Source: Toxonevra muliebris (taxonomy: Eukaryota; Arthropoda; Insecta; Diptera; Pallopteridae). From it: a stretch of 64,000 nucleotides of DNA. The DNA is taken from positions 95,349,235 through 95,413,234 of the forward strand of contig OY829326.1 in assembly GCA_963691655.1 (NCBI GenBank). Direction: 5' to 3'. Positions within the stretch are counted from its first letter, which is position 1, and every line of letters begins with the position of its first letter. This document shows, in pieces, positions 43,130 to 55,984 of this stretch. The notes under the pieces were generated by a model that was given only the letters and a program-made list of their open reading frames with translations, searched no databases and had not been told where the DNA came from. The translations under genes and the position numbers were made by a program.

Positions 43130-44795
43130 CCGTGTGGGTTTTCCAACATTTTTGCTTATGTCTGCATTTTGTTTATTACTTCTGTAAAGTATTGTTTTCT
43201 ATTTTTTCTTAAATAAAATAAACAACTAAACAACTACTACAAAAGTTCAAGTTGAATTATACCTTGAGAAATATTTATTATTTTTAATCCAAACTAAATA
43301 AAAAAGCCCTTGACATAGAGTTGAAAAAGAGAAGGTCATCAATGTGGTAATAGATAAAAGTAGATATGTCTGTGGTCACAAGGCATAACGGCATAAATGT
43401 GTTTTGTGAATTTTACAGGAGAGCACTTCAAAGATTCTAATGCTAATAGTAATCAAGTTGAGTTGCGCTATTTCTCCTTTAATATCTCGCAAACATTTTG
43501 TGTCAGCAAAGGTGTGAATCAAATCTTTCTGAACAACTTTGCCGAAGAGTGTATGAATAAGTTCCCAACCATTTTCGAGATACGACCAATTTAAAAAATA
43601 AACAAATTTCAAAAAAATGACAAAAATCGACTAAATCCCAAAAACTTCAAACGCTAATAAAAAAAAAGTGGAAACTGACCAGACCACATTTGTCCCACAG
43701 TGTAGTAAACATTACAAACCATTTCCACGAGCTATAATTCATAGCATGCTTCGAATTTGCTTGGACTTCTATGTAAATTGCTTTGAATAATGGAAACCAG
43801 CAAACCAAATTTTACAAAAGCCAAGACAAGCAGTAAAGGATAAAGTCAAAGTTATGCGTACCAATCAATAATTTACAAAACTTTTAAATGCAACAGAAGA
43901 AAAACTATATATGATTGAATATGTTCCCATTCGAAGACCACGCCGAATTGGTGAGAGTGATTTCGTTGATAACTGAAGTATCTTCATTAAGGCCCATTCA
44001 TTGTTGATAGAGTTATTTCGGAGGTGGACGAACGGTCTGAGCATAATAATGAAATTCTGTACGCTGTTGAATCTCCTACTGACTTTTTAAATGATAATTT
44101 TGACTAACATGCTTTACAGCTATCAACTAAATTAAATTGACATTGCCATCTCGAGAATAACTCTCTTTTGTCGAAATCCTAAATCGTGTGGCAAAAGTAT
44201 TCTAGAAATATTATTTACTGTCAAAATTGCTTTTGTCACAACATATCATTTATTTGAGGCAATTGAGACATTTGGCGCCAGCGATTTTTATTGTTAGGGA
44301 AGTCAGCTCCCCAAAAAATTTGTCCAGATCCTCCCAACGTTTGGTTCTAACTTCAGAAATTATTCGGTATCAGGTTCACTACTCTCTGCTGATCTGTCTC
44401 AATCTCTTCTTTTTTCTCCGATTTCGAGATTAAAGGCATATTTTTGAAAGAATAAGAGAAGTGGAATCCATTGCTATGCTAAAGATATCTGTAAGGTTTG
44501 CAGAACGACTCCAAGTTCTACCATGAGGACGCGGAGTCGATGACATGCGAAAACATTTATATTCTGAGATATAAAGTTCTTCAAATTTGTCACAAAATTT
44601 ACAATCAGTTTTTGGTTTATTCCAAAGCCGATGGTAAGAAGTTTGGGAGGTATATTACCACTGCCTGTTGGTCGAGGGCTATCAATTTTTAAGCCAAACT
44701 TTTCCCACATCATTTTCTGAACATTGCTCTTTCGTATTGCAAAATTTGCCTAGGAAGTATCATTTGCCTTTTTTTACATTAAATCTGTAAAATAT
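43130..44795. other. Intergenic stretch, no gene recognised
   Basis: Short open frames at 43397-43594, 44227-44433 and 44498-44692 (plus) look like transposon debris or chance; none shows a recognised motif. Confidence 0.4.
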
Positions 44796-44798
44796 ATC

Positions 44799-44935
44799 TA
44801 GTGTCCGACCGAAACCGATTTTTTCGACCGAAACCGATTTTTTCGACCGAAACCGACTTTTTCGGCCGAAACCGAAACCGAATTTCGGCCAATTTTCTAA
44901 TATTCACCCAAAACCGAAACCGGAACCGAAACTTT
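44799..44935. mobile_element. hAT-like end with repeated CCGAAACCGA words
   Basis: Begins TAGTGTCCGACCGAAACCG, followed by repeated TTTTTTCGACCGAAACCG units, then CGAAACCGAAACCG. It matches the end at 36524. Only one end is present. Confidence 0.55.
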
Positions 44936-44939
44936 TTAA

Positions 44940-47290
44940 TATATATGTATATTAGATGGCTAATTTGCTCCGTAAATTTTGCTAAAGTATTTCAGATCTT
45001 CATTGTGACAGCAAAATATGAAAATTCAATTAAAATAAAAAATTTAAAATTTGCGAAAACTGGATGCACTACTCCGGAAATTAAAATCCGTAGCAGGACT
45101 GCCAACTCTTTTTCCCCATTCCCTCATTTTCCAAGTTTTTCTCCGCCATTTCATGCTAAATCCCCAATTTTGTTTTTTTTAAGAAAACACTTTTTGTCAA
45201 ACTTGCGCCATACTCAGCCACTATTTATTTGAATAAAATAAAAATTTAATAACCAATTCAATAACAAAATTATTTATATAAAACAAAAATACGATTTTAC
45301 CCCCCGTAAAATTTGAAGAAGTTTCAGTACTACGTACTGTATTTGTTTGAATAAAAATCGATAGTTTAATATTACTTTAACTTTTACGAATTTTACAGGG
45401 GGTAGGCTCCATTTTTTGTCATACTTTCTTCAGCAAAGATGATCAGAATAGAATATGGAACTCTTCTGTCGAAATAAAAATTCATCCATACATATTGGTA
45501 CGCCCTAATGCACATGCTTACATACATATGTCTATAATGTGGAGTCTCGTAGTTACGGCCCAGTAAAGCTACTGTCAGCACCTTTTCAAGTGAGTTCATC
45601 TGCCTCTATTTTCTTAGTGCGAATTAAAAGAAATTGTTGTAAAAAAAACTTTCATACGAAGAGCAGACACGGTTCATATTACATGTCTGAAAATACAAGT
45701 GTCAAAGAAGAATGGCAAAAAGTATGTAGAACGGTCGTGATCAGTGCTGTCGTTTTGAAAATTTTATGGGGAAGAATTTTTCCTTTCGAGCGGAGGATTT
45801 TGCTTTAAAAGATTTTGCACTAATGGATAGAAATTATTTGTTAAAAATTTAGTGATACTTAAAGCTTTTAAGTTATGAAAAATAAACCAATTCATATAAA
45901 AACAAAATATTTCATCTTTGGAAACAAACGGTGCAATATTAATATTAGTAAATAATAATAAAAAAAAGCAATGAAGATTAAAAAACTAAAACAAACACTT
46001 CTTCGTTCTTCTCAAAACCGGGTATAAAAAATAGTATGTTATTTAAGGTATTTTTGAACTAGCTCAATCGAAGGGACACAGTCGGAGTCATTATTTTTTT
46101 TTGTTATCATTTCCTGACCAACCATTACTGCATTAACAGTTGCAGTCAGCAAGCAATTTATTGAAAATTATTAAATATCCATACTTCATTTTACGCAGTT
46201 TTTCTGCTATTGATTTAAGTTGTCAAAATTACAAACATTAAGACAAGCAACAAATTTCGGAAATGGAACGCGTAGTATTGAAACTGTGGAGATTTTTCTG
46301 AAATTTTGACAAGATGGTTCTCTACAGCTGATTACAAAACATAGTTGCTATCTTTCTTTTTCTTATGGGAAGTATAATTAGAAGTAGTTTTGTAAGAGCA
46401 AGACAATAATATTACCTGTGGGGTGTCATCTTTTCAAAATTACTGGAAAATCCTGTCAGTTTCTTCTCATTTGCTCATTGGCAGTAACTCAGCGACAAAT
46501 AAAACAGAGCTAGTCATAGTAACAAATATTTCACAGACAGAAACGAAAATAGCCCATCAGAAAACATTTAGTTTGGCCTACGTTTTTTTTTTTTCTATAC
46601 AACCCAAAAATTCATGAATATGAAATAGAAGGATTTTTTCCGCTACTGCTAGTTCTATGAACTTTTTGAAATCCTTCTGGCATCATTGTTCTTTCGAAGC
46701 CTGATAATTTTAATAATTAATTAGAAATGTGAACTTCCAAATTTGGAGAAACTTGCAAAAAAGTTTTCCAAATCAAAAATATTAACAATTTTTTGTTTTG
46801 TAATCCTATTTTCAAATAAATATTCAAATGTAAGACTGAATTTAATTTAAGGAGAGACTTAAAAAAAACCAGTAGTATTTCTCTATGATAGTCATTTAGC
46901 TTAGGGCTTAATAAAACAAGGAACATTTCCCCACTTAATTTTTTTGTGCTGAATCCAAATGGGCACAGTATTGTTCTTTATTTTAACCAAAAAAATATGT
47001 TCAGGATTTGAAAGGTGATTTAACTTTAAACTGACCAAAACGGATATTTTGCACATAGAAAGACTCAAAATAATGAGACTAAACTAAACTGAAAGCAATT
47101 GAAACATTAACATTTTTTCTACATATATTAGTATATTGTTAGAGGAAGCATGCGAACTTAAATGCAATAATTTAATGAAAAAAAGAAAAAAACTATAAAA
47201 TCCCCTCAACCAAAATAAATAATAAAATAAAGTATCATAGTCATCATCAGGTAGATGGAAACTGCAGCATTTAGGTTTAACTTAAGCGCA
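44940..47290. other. Intergenic stretch, no gene recognised
   Basis: Near 45096-45130 an end resembling the hAT element of 5353-6381 occurs (CAGGACTGCCAACTC, then TTCCCCATTCCC). Nothing else was recognised; several A- and T-rich frames have no similarity. Confidence 0.4.
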
Positions 47291-47295
47291 TCAAT

Positions 47296-50200
47296 TTATT
47301 CTTTAACCTTGGGAATCTCGAAAGAACGCGCTTCCAACTCTTTCAGTAAACAAATGCCATTGGCATGAGCAGCTTCACATCTATAAAAAATCATAAGGAA
47401 TTAAGTAAATAAAAAATTAAATAAAAATGTAAATTATTGTTTTATTAACAGCTTAAAACTTACTTTTCTGTAATGTCTGCATTTTGCTCATTACATTTGT
47501 CGACAGCTTCATTTAAATCTTGCTCCTTATCCGGGAAAATCATGCTCATTAACTCAACCGTCTTTTCTTTATCCATTTTAAGCTCACCTTCTTTCATCTG
47601 ATATAAAAGTAATTTTATTTTGATTAAACGCCATGCAAGATATTCTAGAATTTTATAAAATAATTGATGATTCATCGAATCGAATTTTACCACATCGAAT
47701 TGCACCAACAAGCAGTGACGGAAACATTTAGTTGCAGGTTTCGGATTCTCCTCATTTAAAATAAGTTCTTCGTAATTTTCTACGAAAATATAAACATTTT
47801 TAATTAATAAGTTTTGAAATGCTTTTCAAAAAGAGAAAACAATTTTTTTTGACCAAAATTTTTCAAAAAATTTATAAGAGGGGGAGGGGGGAATACATGG
47901 AAAAAAATCTATTCTTCTTTTTGTTATGTTTTCTGCATGTTTTTTTTAGTTTTTACAGCGTTTTCAACAAGAAACAATTTTTCAAAATAAAATTTTTTTC
48001 GACCTAAATTTTTCAAAAAAATTACAAATTTTTTTTTGTTGAAAACGTTGTAAAAACACAAAAAATAAAAAAAAAAATATTTTTTCATGTATCGCTCCCT
48101 ACCTTACCATTTTTTAAAAAACCAGAAAATCATCGGTATCACAAAAGTTCCACCTGATCCGAAAAAAAAAATTGTAGCTTCGTGGTCAGCATCGAAAACC
48201 ACTCCAGAAAACCATATGAGAACTCAAAATTTGTCTATTTTGTCTTTTTTGTTGTACAGTGTAATTATGCACTTACCTCGCTCAGGTACTGGATCGCAAT
48301 TGGAACCGAATGGTTCCATTGCCTTCACCAAATCGTCTAATGACATGCCACTATCATCATCACCATTCACCTGAGATTATTTCATATTTAAGTAAATGCA
48401 TATGTTTATATACAGCTATGGCCAATAAAATAGCAGTGACCAAGGAGAAACTAATTTTAAGAACATTAGAATATTTGAAGTCTTTAAAAATCTCTTTTAC
48501 ATACGATCCAGATGAAATTCCGAATAGTATACTAAAAACTTGTGCTGAGTTTCTGTATTTGCCTCTGTTTAAAATTTTTGATTCTTCGTTACGTAAGGGA
48601 TATTTTCCCAAAAGTTGGAAGCGTTCATTTATAATTCCTTTACATAAAAATGGTACGAAATCTAACGTTGAAAATTACCGTGGTATTGCTAAACTAAGTG
48701 CAATACCCAAACTGTTCGAAGCAATTATAACATCTCAAGTAACCCATTCAGTAAAATCGTTATTTCTTCATCTCAGCATGGGTTTGTAAAGGGGAGATCA
48801 ACCATTACTAATCTTCTTGAGTTATCGACCAATGTCATAAGTGGATTTTCTAATTGCCAACAGACTAACGCAATTTATACGAACTTTAGTAAAGCTTTTG
48901 ACAAAGTAAACCACGATTAACTAATTAAAAAACTTGACTTTTATGGCTTTCCTCGTTTATTATTACAATGGATAAACTCGTACTTGAGAGATAGGGAGGA
49001 AATAGTAATTTTTAAAAATGCCGTATCTAAAAGTATCAAAATACCATCTGGTGTTCCACAAGGAAGCCATCTGGGTCCTATTTTGCTTTTGTTGTTTATT
49101 AACGATCATCCATCTATTATCAAGCACTCTAAAATATTAATGTTCGCTGATGATGTAAAATTATTTAAGTCTTACAACGAAATTGAAAGTCAAAATTTAC
49201 TGCGATCTGATCTTTTGGCATTAAATAACAGGTGCCAATGTAATTTAATGTCTTTAAACCTAAAAAATTTAAGTTCATGGTTTTTTCTAGAAGGAAACCT
49301 ATTTTTTCTAGGTATGGATTAGATGATCACGAGTTGGAACAAGTTTTTTTGTTCGTTGACCTAGGTGTCATAATGGACATCAAATTAACTATTAATTTAC
49401 ATATCAACTCAACTATTAATAAGGCTAAGGGCATCCTTGGTTTTGTTAAAAGATGGTCTAAACAATTTAACGATCCATATGTCACGAAATCACTTTACAC
49501 TGCACTTGTAGGACCAGTTCTGGAGTATGGTTCTGCTGTGTGGAGTCCTCAGTACAACTGTTATGCTGATAAGTTGGAATCTGTGCAAAAACAGTTCCTC
49601 TTGTTTGCTCTACGTTCGTTACACTGGAATCCACGGCCGTAGCCAGGATTTTTTTCGGGGATGGGGAGGGGAGGCAGGGTTTTCAATCGAAGAAAATTGA
49701 CATTGACTTGCCATTACTGATGATGAGCCCGACCTCAAAAAAATTACCAAAAAAACTAAATATAGTCAGAGGCTCATTTTTTTCAAATGATTAGCAATGG
49801 GAATTCGGGCCATGATAAGGAATCCGGATGAGGTTGGCTTATATTCCCGAAATTCGTGCAGTTACTGCATTGAAAGAGGTCGTCCGAGTCGGGGTGCTCT
49901 GAGTAGTAATAGGTTAAAGAATCAATTACATTTTAAGATTGTTTCCTAAAACTTTGGAGCTGATCCACTACCACTGCCCTACATGGGCTTTGCGAATAAA
50001 ATGGTTCCTAGTGTTTGTGAATGAATTTTTTATACTGAACACGAATCTGTGGTCAAAAATTTCCCATCACGCCACGTTTTAGAAACAATGGGATGGAAAA
50101 ACCTAAAATAGAATTTTTGGCCATTTTTAAAAATTGGAGAGCTGAACACTGGCGTGCTACAAACTTCGAAATCCTGAAATTATAGGCTGAATCATGCCCT

Positions 50201-53200
50201 TTCAAATGAGCCCTAATGAGCCCTAGAAAAACTATAAATGTAGAATTAATCAGCATCACCTTCTCTTTTTGTATACAAAGTCAAACCTCATGTCAAAGAA
50301 AACAAATCGGATCTGGTCGCATAGTGTAACTAAGATTTCAAGTTTATTTTTTATATTTGACTTTTTAGAAAGAAACCGATGGAAGTAAAAAATATTTAAA
50401 AACTGTTCAATTGATTTTATCCACTGGCAATTTATATAAAAAAATAGAAGAAAGTTTCCACATTTCGGGGGGGAGGTCAGAACCCCCAAAACCTCCCCCT
50501 AAATACGGCCTTGCTGGAATCCATCACAGAACCTCCCTCCTTATGAACAACGGTTAAAACTTATAAGCTCACCAACTCTTCGGAGCAGAAGAGTTATGCT
50601 AAATATGATGTTTTTGACTAAATTATTAAATGGTTATATCCATTCTCAATTCTTACTCAATGAAATCAAAATTAATGTTCCAAATCGCTGTTCTAGATAT
50701 CCCATTCCTATTAAACTTGATGCTTGTAGAACAAACTATGCTCAAATAACCCTTTCGTTGTATGCGTAATAATTTAAATTCTCTGCACGACATTTTTGAC
50801 ATTTCCGACTCTCTCCAGTATATAAAATTAAATGTATTAAATTTTCTTAATCGTTAAACAGCTGATGATTACTAATAATCTGTAGCTGTAAAGAAGACTA
50901 AATAGGCATTTATTCTCCCCAATCAGCGCTTTATCAGTGCGGATGTGCCCCTCGTGCGGATAGGCTGGTAAGTGGGTCCGTTGGGATTCGTTCGTTAAAG
51001 ATATGAATAACAGCTTGCAGCAAAATATTATTCAAAATATCTTAAAGATTAAAAAAAAAAATACTAAAAATAAGGCTATACCAGCGAAGTAACGGCAGGC
51101 ATATAGTCACTGAAGCCTCCGCATTTCCCTACAGGAGTGGTCTGCTATTGTGTTATTATTGGACCACACAGGTACTTCAAAATTATTGAAATGATCTTGA
51201 AAACTACTTTTTCAATACCATCAGTATTTAATCAAGTTCATTTTAATAGATTGAACAAGTTATTTTAGGACCTCGATTTTGTTATGTGAGAATAAGTTTT
51301 TGGCAATTTACTTTTATTTTTAAGATCGTTATATTGGTGGAATATCCTTTTGCAATACAACTCAGTTTGCGGTAGCAAGACTGTGCTTTAGATACTATCG
51401 AAAAAATCATGATATATCATTGTAGCTTTTGGAGCAGGTGTTTTTTGGTTTTAAACAATATATCCATGGATTAAAATGTCCTGAAAACTATCCCAAATTT
51501 GTTCTAAGACTGTTAGGTTCAGCTACGAACAGATTACCAAGGGCGGCATGGATACCAAAAAGTATGTGAGGTGGTTTTTGCTCCTCAGAAGGATGTTTCA
51601 TATGGATAATAATCCTAAAAATGAAAGTAAAGTCCTAAAGTTACCTGTATAATCCACAGACCAGAACTTTGTTCGAAACATTCCTATTTTACCACGTTTA
51701 TATTAACTCGCTTTGAATGGTGTCTGTCTGTCTGTCAGTCTGTTCGGTACAAATTTTGCAATCGATTTTAAACTAACTTCCCGATGAGCTAGAGACTTGA
51801 AATTTAAAATATAGCTCAGAACTGGAAGACAATGCAACATGAAGTATCTAAAATATATATAAATATAATAATATTTAAAATATTAGCATCGGAAGTTTTT
51901 CCATTTTTTTCATAGATCAAAGCATTAAATTCATCGTTGTTAAAATCATTGCTTTAGCGGGAGTAGAATATATGTATATGTGTATACATACACAAATTCA
52001 AAGACAAATGAGAGAGAGAACAAAAACAAACAATAACGAACTTTTCTTTCCGTTTTGTAATTTGCTCTTGCTGGAATCGAAACAAAAATCGTAGAAACAG
52101 CAGCGACGTGCAATACCGATGGTGTGACAGCGACGGTTGTCAACACATCCAGCAGTCAAAAATGTATGAATGGATGAGTTTGACGTGTTTGATGAAATAA
52201 ATATTTAACATTTCTTTTAGCAAATAACTTTCAACATTTACAGTATTTATATATTCTTTATATAAAAATATGTAAATGTTTTGTTTTGATTTTATGAATT
52301 TTATATAAGAACTTTTAAATCTTTTTCTACTGAGTACATGAAATCAAAATGCGAAGAAATATCACTATTTTCAACATTGTACCTAAATATATGTATGTAT
52401 GTAAATAAGTATATTTAGCTAAAATTTTAGAATTTTTCATATTTTATATTTTAATATATAAATAAATTATTCTTCTTGTACATTTTTACATCCATAACAA
52501 CAAATCTCCTTCTTACTATGTATTTGGCAAATGCCTTTATTTCATTTCTGTTTCAAAATGTAGAATCACAACGAGGTGCATTGTAAAAACAGTATTTATT
52601 GAGTACCCATTTATGTGAGAAGATATAATTTGAATTCTGTTATATTTAATGAATATGGCTATTCGCAATCTGGGGAAAATGATCTTGCACGAGTCCAATA
52701 ATAAATTGTGACATTGCTTAGACAATTGCTTTTGATTCAATGTGTCAACAATTTCAAATTCCAATTGAGTTTAAGTGACTTCAAAACCTCAATTGACTTC
52801 AAGTCACTCCAATTTAGTGCAAATTGTCGGTTATTAACCATAACTTCAAGGTATTGCAATTAAATTGAATGCATTCTTTTACAGCTCTGGTCTTTACTTA
52901 AAATCGATTGCAAAATTTCACACACACAAGACTAAAAAGTAAAAAATAATAATTTAAATAAAAAATATTTTTAATATACCACGTTTTCAAAATGAACTAA
53001 AAGGTATAAAATAATTTCTCCTAACTCCATACAGATTCACAACCACATACAGATTCCTTATCCCATACAGATTGTCTTGAAAATTTGTAACTGTGAGTTT
53101 TAGTAGGGCGAAAATAATTGTATGATTTAAAACGAAAAACGTGGGACGCATATGGATAGAGATAAAATTGCTAGCCATTTAGGTGAACTATTCATCCTTC

Positions 53201-53834
53201 AATTTCCTATTGCATGCGAACCACGTTTGTTGTTTTAAATCATACCAGTATTTTCGTCCTACTAGAATTCACAGTTACAAAATTTCAAGACAATCTGGAT
53301 GGGAGAAGGCATCTATATGTGGTTGTGAATCTGTATGGGGTTAGGAGAAATTATTTTATACTTTTTAGTCCATTTTGAAAACGTGGTATATTAAAAATAT
53401 TTTTTATTTAAATTATTTTTATACTAAGCACTGTTATTTTTTTGACCATTCAAATCATGTGTTTTTGTAGTATCTTTAAAACTTTTAGGAGACAATTTTT
53501 TTTTGTTTCAGATATAAAAAGCTTGAGACTGTTATTCATAAATACATTACTAAAAAATATTGTTTTGTGACTTATGAAACATATCTAATTTGACATTGCT
53601 ATTTCATTGACCGTAGCTGTACATATGAATTGTTTTAGTATCACAGTGTAATAAAATGGCTCGCGACCTCCTTGAAACTATTATTCAGAAAGGATTTGTC
53701 GCTTTGCAAAAGTTTTCGTTTTTTATTGCACTGTAACTATTTTTTCACAGCTTCTTTTTTTATTTCTAAGTACTCACATTTACCACAGCTGCAATTAAAA
53801 CAATTTCCATTAATATATTCCAAATTTTACCCAT
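47296..53834 (-). CDS. Odorant-binding protein B (classic six-cysteine)
   Basis: Five exons are proposed: 53834-53778 (signal peptide MGKIWNILMEIVLIAAVVN, donor GTGAGT), 48370-48277, 47779-47691, 47597-47464 and 47380-47296. Phases 0, 1, 0 and 2 join without a stop to give 152 residues. C1 is in FGSNCDPVPER. C2 and C3 are in KCFRHC. C4 is in VDKCNEQ. C5 and C6 are in KCEAAHANGIC, 8 residues apart. Exons 2-5 are well supported. Assigning the distant exon 1 rests on phase, strand, a hydrophobic leader and the lack of another candidate. Intron 1 is about 5.4 kb and contains a LINE with a nested element and a foldback; intron 2 holds an inverted repeat also seen in gene C. Gene B shares the 89-nt exon 3 and its phases with gene C, so the two are paralogues. 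Confidence 0.75.
47940..48225. repeat. Inverted-repeat sequence in intron 2 of OBP gene B
   Basis: GTTGAAAACGTTGTAAAAAC (about 48037) is inverted relative to TTTTTACAGCGTTTTCAAC (about 47950). The right part has ATCATCGGTATCACAAAAGT, CACCTGATCC and CATATGAGAACTCA, which match the right arm at 58430-58535 in the equivalent intron of gene C. Confidence 0.6.
48420..50760 (+). pseudogene. LINE reverse transcriptase, frameshifted
   Basis: Successive frames give YDPDEIPNSILKTCAEFLYL, then GYFPKSWKRSFIIPLHKNGT and KSNVENYRGIAKLSAIPKLF. After a shift near 48780 come HGFVKGRSTITNLLEL, the region with FSKAFDKVNHD and a stop, and GVPQGSHLGPILLLLFINDH. The catalytic FADD box is in MFADDVKLFKSY (about 49142). 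The thumb region continues to ALRSLHWNP at the insertion point and resumes after it with LISSPTLRSRRVMLNMMF. The order is canonical for a non-LTR reverse transcriptase. Stops and shifts show it is inactive. Jockey or CR1 group is a judgement from overall look. Confidence 0.8.
49633..50513. mobile_element. Inverted-end element with 9-bp target duplication, copy 2
   Basis: The ends are ACGGCCGTAGCC and, as reverse complement, CAAGGCCGTATTTAGGGGGA. The exact repeat CTGGAATCC flanks it (49624-49632, 50514-50522), and joining the flanks restores the LINE reading. It shares most sequence with 20651-22028 minus the SINE. Confidence 0.75.
50880..52945. other. Intron 1 of OBP gene B, no further gene recognised
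   Basis: TCTGTCTGTCTGTC simple sequence lies at about 51721-51736, and TATATGTATATGTGTATA at about 51968. No coding region recognised. Confidence 0.4.
52951..53414. repeat. Foldback element with arms of about 190 bp
   Basis: AATTTAAATAAAAAATATTT at 52951 is exactly inverted at 53414. Pairing continues through TATACCACGTTTTCAAAATG, ATAATTTCTCCTAAC, CAGATTCACAACCACATA and TTTAAAACGA to a spacer near 53150-53215. The transcript of either strand would form a long imperfect hairpin. It lies in intron 1 of OBP gene B. No coding content. Confidence 0.8.
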
Positions 53835-53839
53835 TTCAC

Positions 53840-54220
53840 TTTTTATTTACTTGTTATTTTGTTTCTTTACTATTAATTACTATTTTATGACAATTTAATT
53901 TTATTATTGGAACTCGTTCACAACGAAATACTGAAAAAACTGAACTGAATACCACATATTTAAAATTTGGATTTTATAATAATTTTTATTGAAATAAATT
54001 TGGTTTCATGTTTGGATGCAGTTTCATGCAACGGAAATTAGATCAGATTAATTAGTGTTGTGTAATTTTGAACATGTTTGCAAAGATTTGGATCTTTTAA
54101 TATGATTAATTGGATAAAATAATGAATTATTTACTTAAATATATACTATATTCTAGTTTGATAATATTGATAAAACTACAAGAATCATAAAACTTCATGC
54201 GGTTAATTCAATCAATCATA
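53840..54220. other. Upstream region of OBP gene B
   Basis: TCAGTTCAGTTTTTTCAGT on the minus strand near 53935 could hold an initiator; no TATA box was evident. Nothing else recognised. Confidence 0.35.
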
Positions 54221-54221
54221 A

Positions 54222-55980
54222 TCAGAAGTTACCAGATTTTTCAGTAATTCGGTTTTTGGATATTTTTAGATCTTTTTTCTTAAAATCTAGAAATTTAATA
54301 TCTGGAATTATCTCCACAAAGTGATCGATGCCATTGTATCTTTGCATCGTGCCTTCAGATTCACTTTTCTGTCTTCCGTCGAAATTGCTCGACGAAGACC
54401 ATACCTGAACAGATTTTCCGATGCAAAAGCCAAGCATTTTGTATTGAAACATCAATAAGCAAGGTAAATATGGACCACCACCATTTTTTATCTCTTGCGG
54501 TAATTCTGATCCATTCCATCTGTTCCGCCCATTAAAGCATTGTACATGGCTGCCTTATATGGTCATTTTTTCGCCATTGTTCTTGGCCACGTTGTTTCTT
54601 CTTTAGAGCCTTTTTGACGGGCAAAGCACAAAATTCAGGAATCCTAATTTCTCTTATTTTACCTGTGCCATGGTAGCCCCGAGCAAAACACGAACTGAAG
54701 TAAATAACTAAATACAATTCTGGGTATTGTTGTAGAGTACGTGGATTTATGCCTTGATACATCCATCTCAAAATTGATTAGGTATCCTGGGGGTGTATTG
54801 AGGTATCACATATCTTTATCTTCCGAATAAACTGCTTGCAACCATGTCTATCGTAATACTCCACCATGGACACATCCTACAAGAGATCATGTTCAGGATG
54901 AAAGTTTTTGAGGCACTGCATCAGTAATTGGACGAATCTACTAAATATTGTGCTCACGATCTTCCAAGCTGTTTTCTTTGAAGCGCATATAATGAAAAAT
55001 GATTTCGAATCTATTTCGTAGCAGGATTTCGCTAACCATTGAGCACAACATATCTGAATTCTCGCAGCAATAATCTCTTTTTTTCTTGACGAGATCTGAA
55101 CCCAGTGACAATCATAATACCAATAAACACCTTCATTTCATTTATGGCAATGTTTGGATTTTGAATAAGCATTGGTTTCATCACATAACATCTGCAGGAC
55201 CTCATCATCTTGATTGATCTTTTTAATTTGTGTAATTTGGATCTAGAAAGAAAGTTTTTAATGCACTAGTGATACTTTCAACCCAAACTAATTCAGGTGC
55301 ACCTCCTTTTTGTCTTTTAGCTCGAGACCATTTTGTTTGGATGTACATATCGCTCATTTACTAAAAGAATGTCATAAGTCAAAAAACACGTTTTTGAGTT
55401 GATGATGCAGAATTATTCATTATAGAACGCTTCATATTGTGTAAAAATTTCATATTAATATCTTGTATACTCTGCGAGTAGAAAAAGATTTCTTCTTTTT
55501 TCTGCAAAGTGGGAGTCAATTAAAAACTTTAAACGCGTTTACTGCAAAATCGTGTCTTTTGAGTTATGACAGTCTTTTAGTAAATGAGCAATATGTTGCT
55601 TATTTCTTATAATACTTCGTACTGAAATCTTTTCAGGTTTTTTGTTGAACGCGTACGCTGTAGTCGCTTCCTCCGGAATTTCTGGTAGTCGTTGATTCGA
55701 TGACGATAATGATTGCGCTCAAGCTTTAGTCAATAAATCTGTTTCAATGTTTTCAAAGGAATCTTGTGAGAACATCCTTGATTAAATTGACAAAATCGTC
55801 GTCTGTATTATTGAAGTTGTTTCTTGCTCAAATTTTTGTTGGTGCCGCCGCAGTCTTCTTCACCTAAATCTTCATCGGACACCTTATCTTCATCAGGGGC
55901 TCTAGGTACACTTTATCAGTATCCTCGTCATCACTTTTGCAAGCTTTCAGATTTCATTTCATCCGTTTTTTAAATTATCT
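54222..55980 (-). pseudogene. piggyBac-family transposase remnant, second copy
   Basis: On the minus strand, broken frames give NRFEIIFHYMRFKENSLEDR (about 54990) and SMVEYYDRHGCKQFIRKIKI (about 54870). These are followed by FARGYHGTGKIREIRIPEFC and ALPVKKALKKKQRG (about 54690-54590). These follow the order of the DDE_Tnp_1_7 core and the later region of piggyBac transposases. An acidic Asp/Glu-rich stretch upstream (about 55950-55860) would be the N-terminus. Frameshifts, stops and an internal gap show a dead copy. It is a different lineage from the remnant at 13.2-13.9 kb. No TTAA ends were found. Confidence 0.75.
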
Positions 55981-55984
55981 ATTA

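Larger units (their letters stand above)
48420..50870 (+). mobile_element. Jockey/CR1-type LINE, 5'-truncated, interrupted
   Basis: The element begins in the reverse transcriptase domain about 50 bp from the acceptor of exon 2 of OBP gene B, runs to about 50870, and is interrupted by an 881-bp insert at 49633-50513. It lies antisense to the OBP gene in its first intron. Confidence 0.8.

Noticed and set aside
48310..48420. Extension of the LINE frame to the left of about 48420
   Set aside because: This stretch is antisense to exon 2 of OBP gene B; the LINE similarity starts only after about 48420.
53672..53890. Plus-strand frame of 72 codons
   Set aside because: Phe/Leu-rich reading of the strand opposite the proposed leader exon of OBP gene B.
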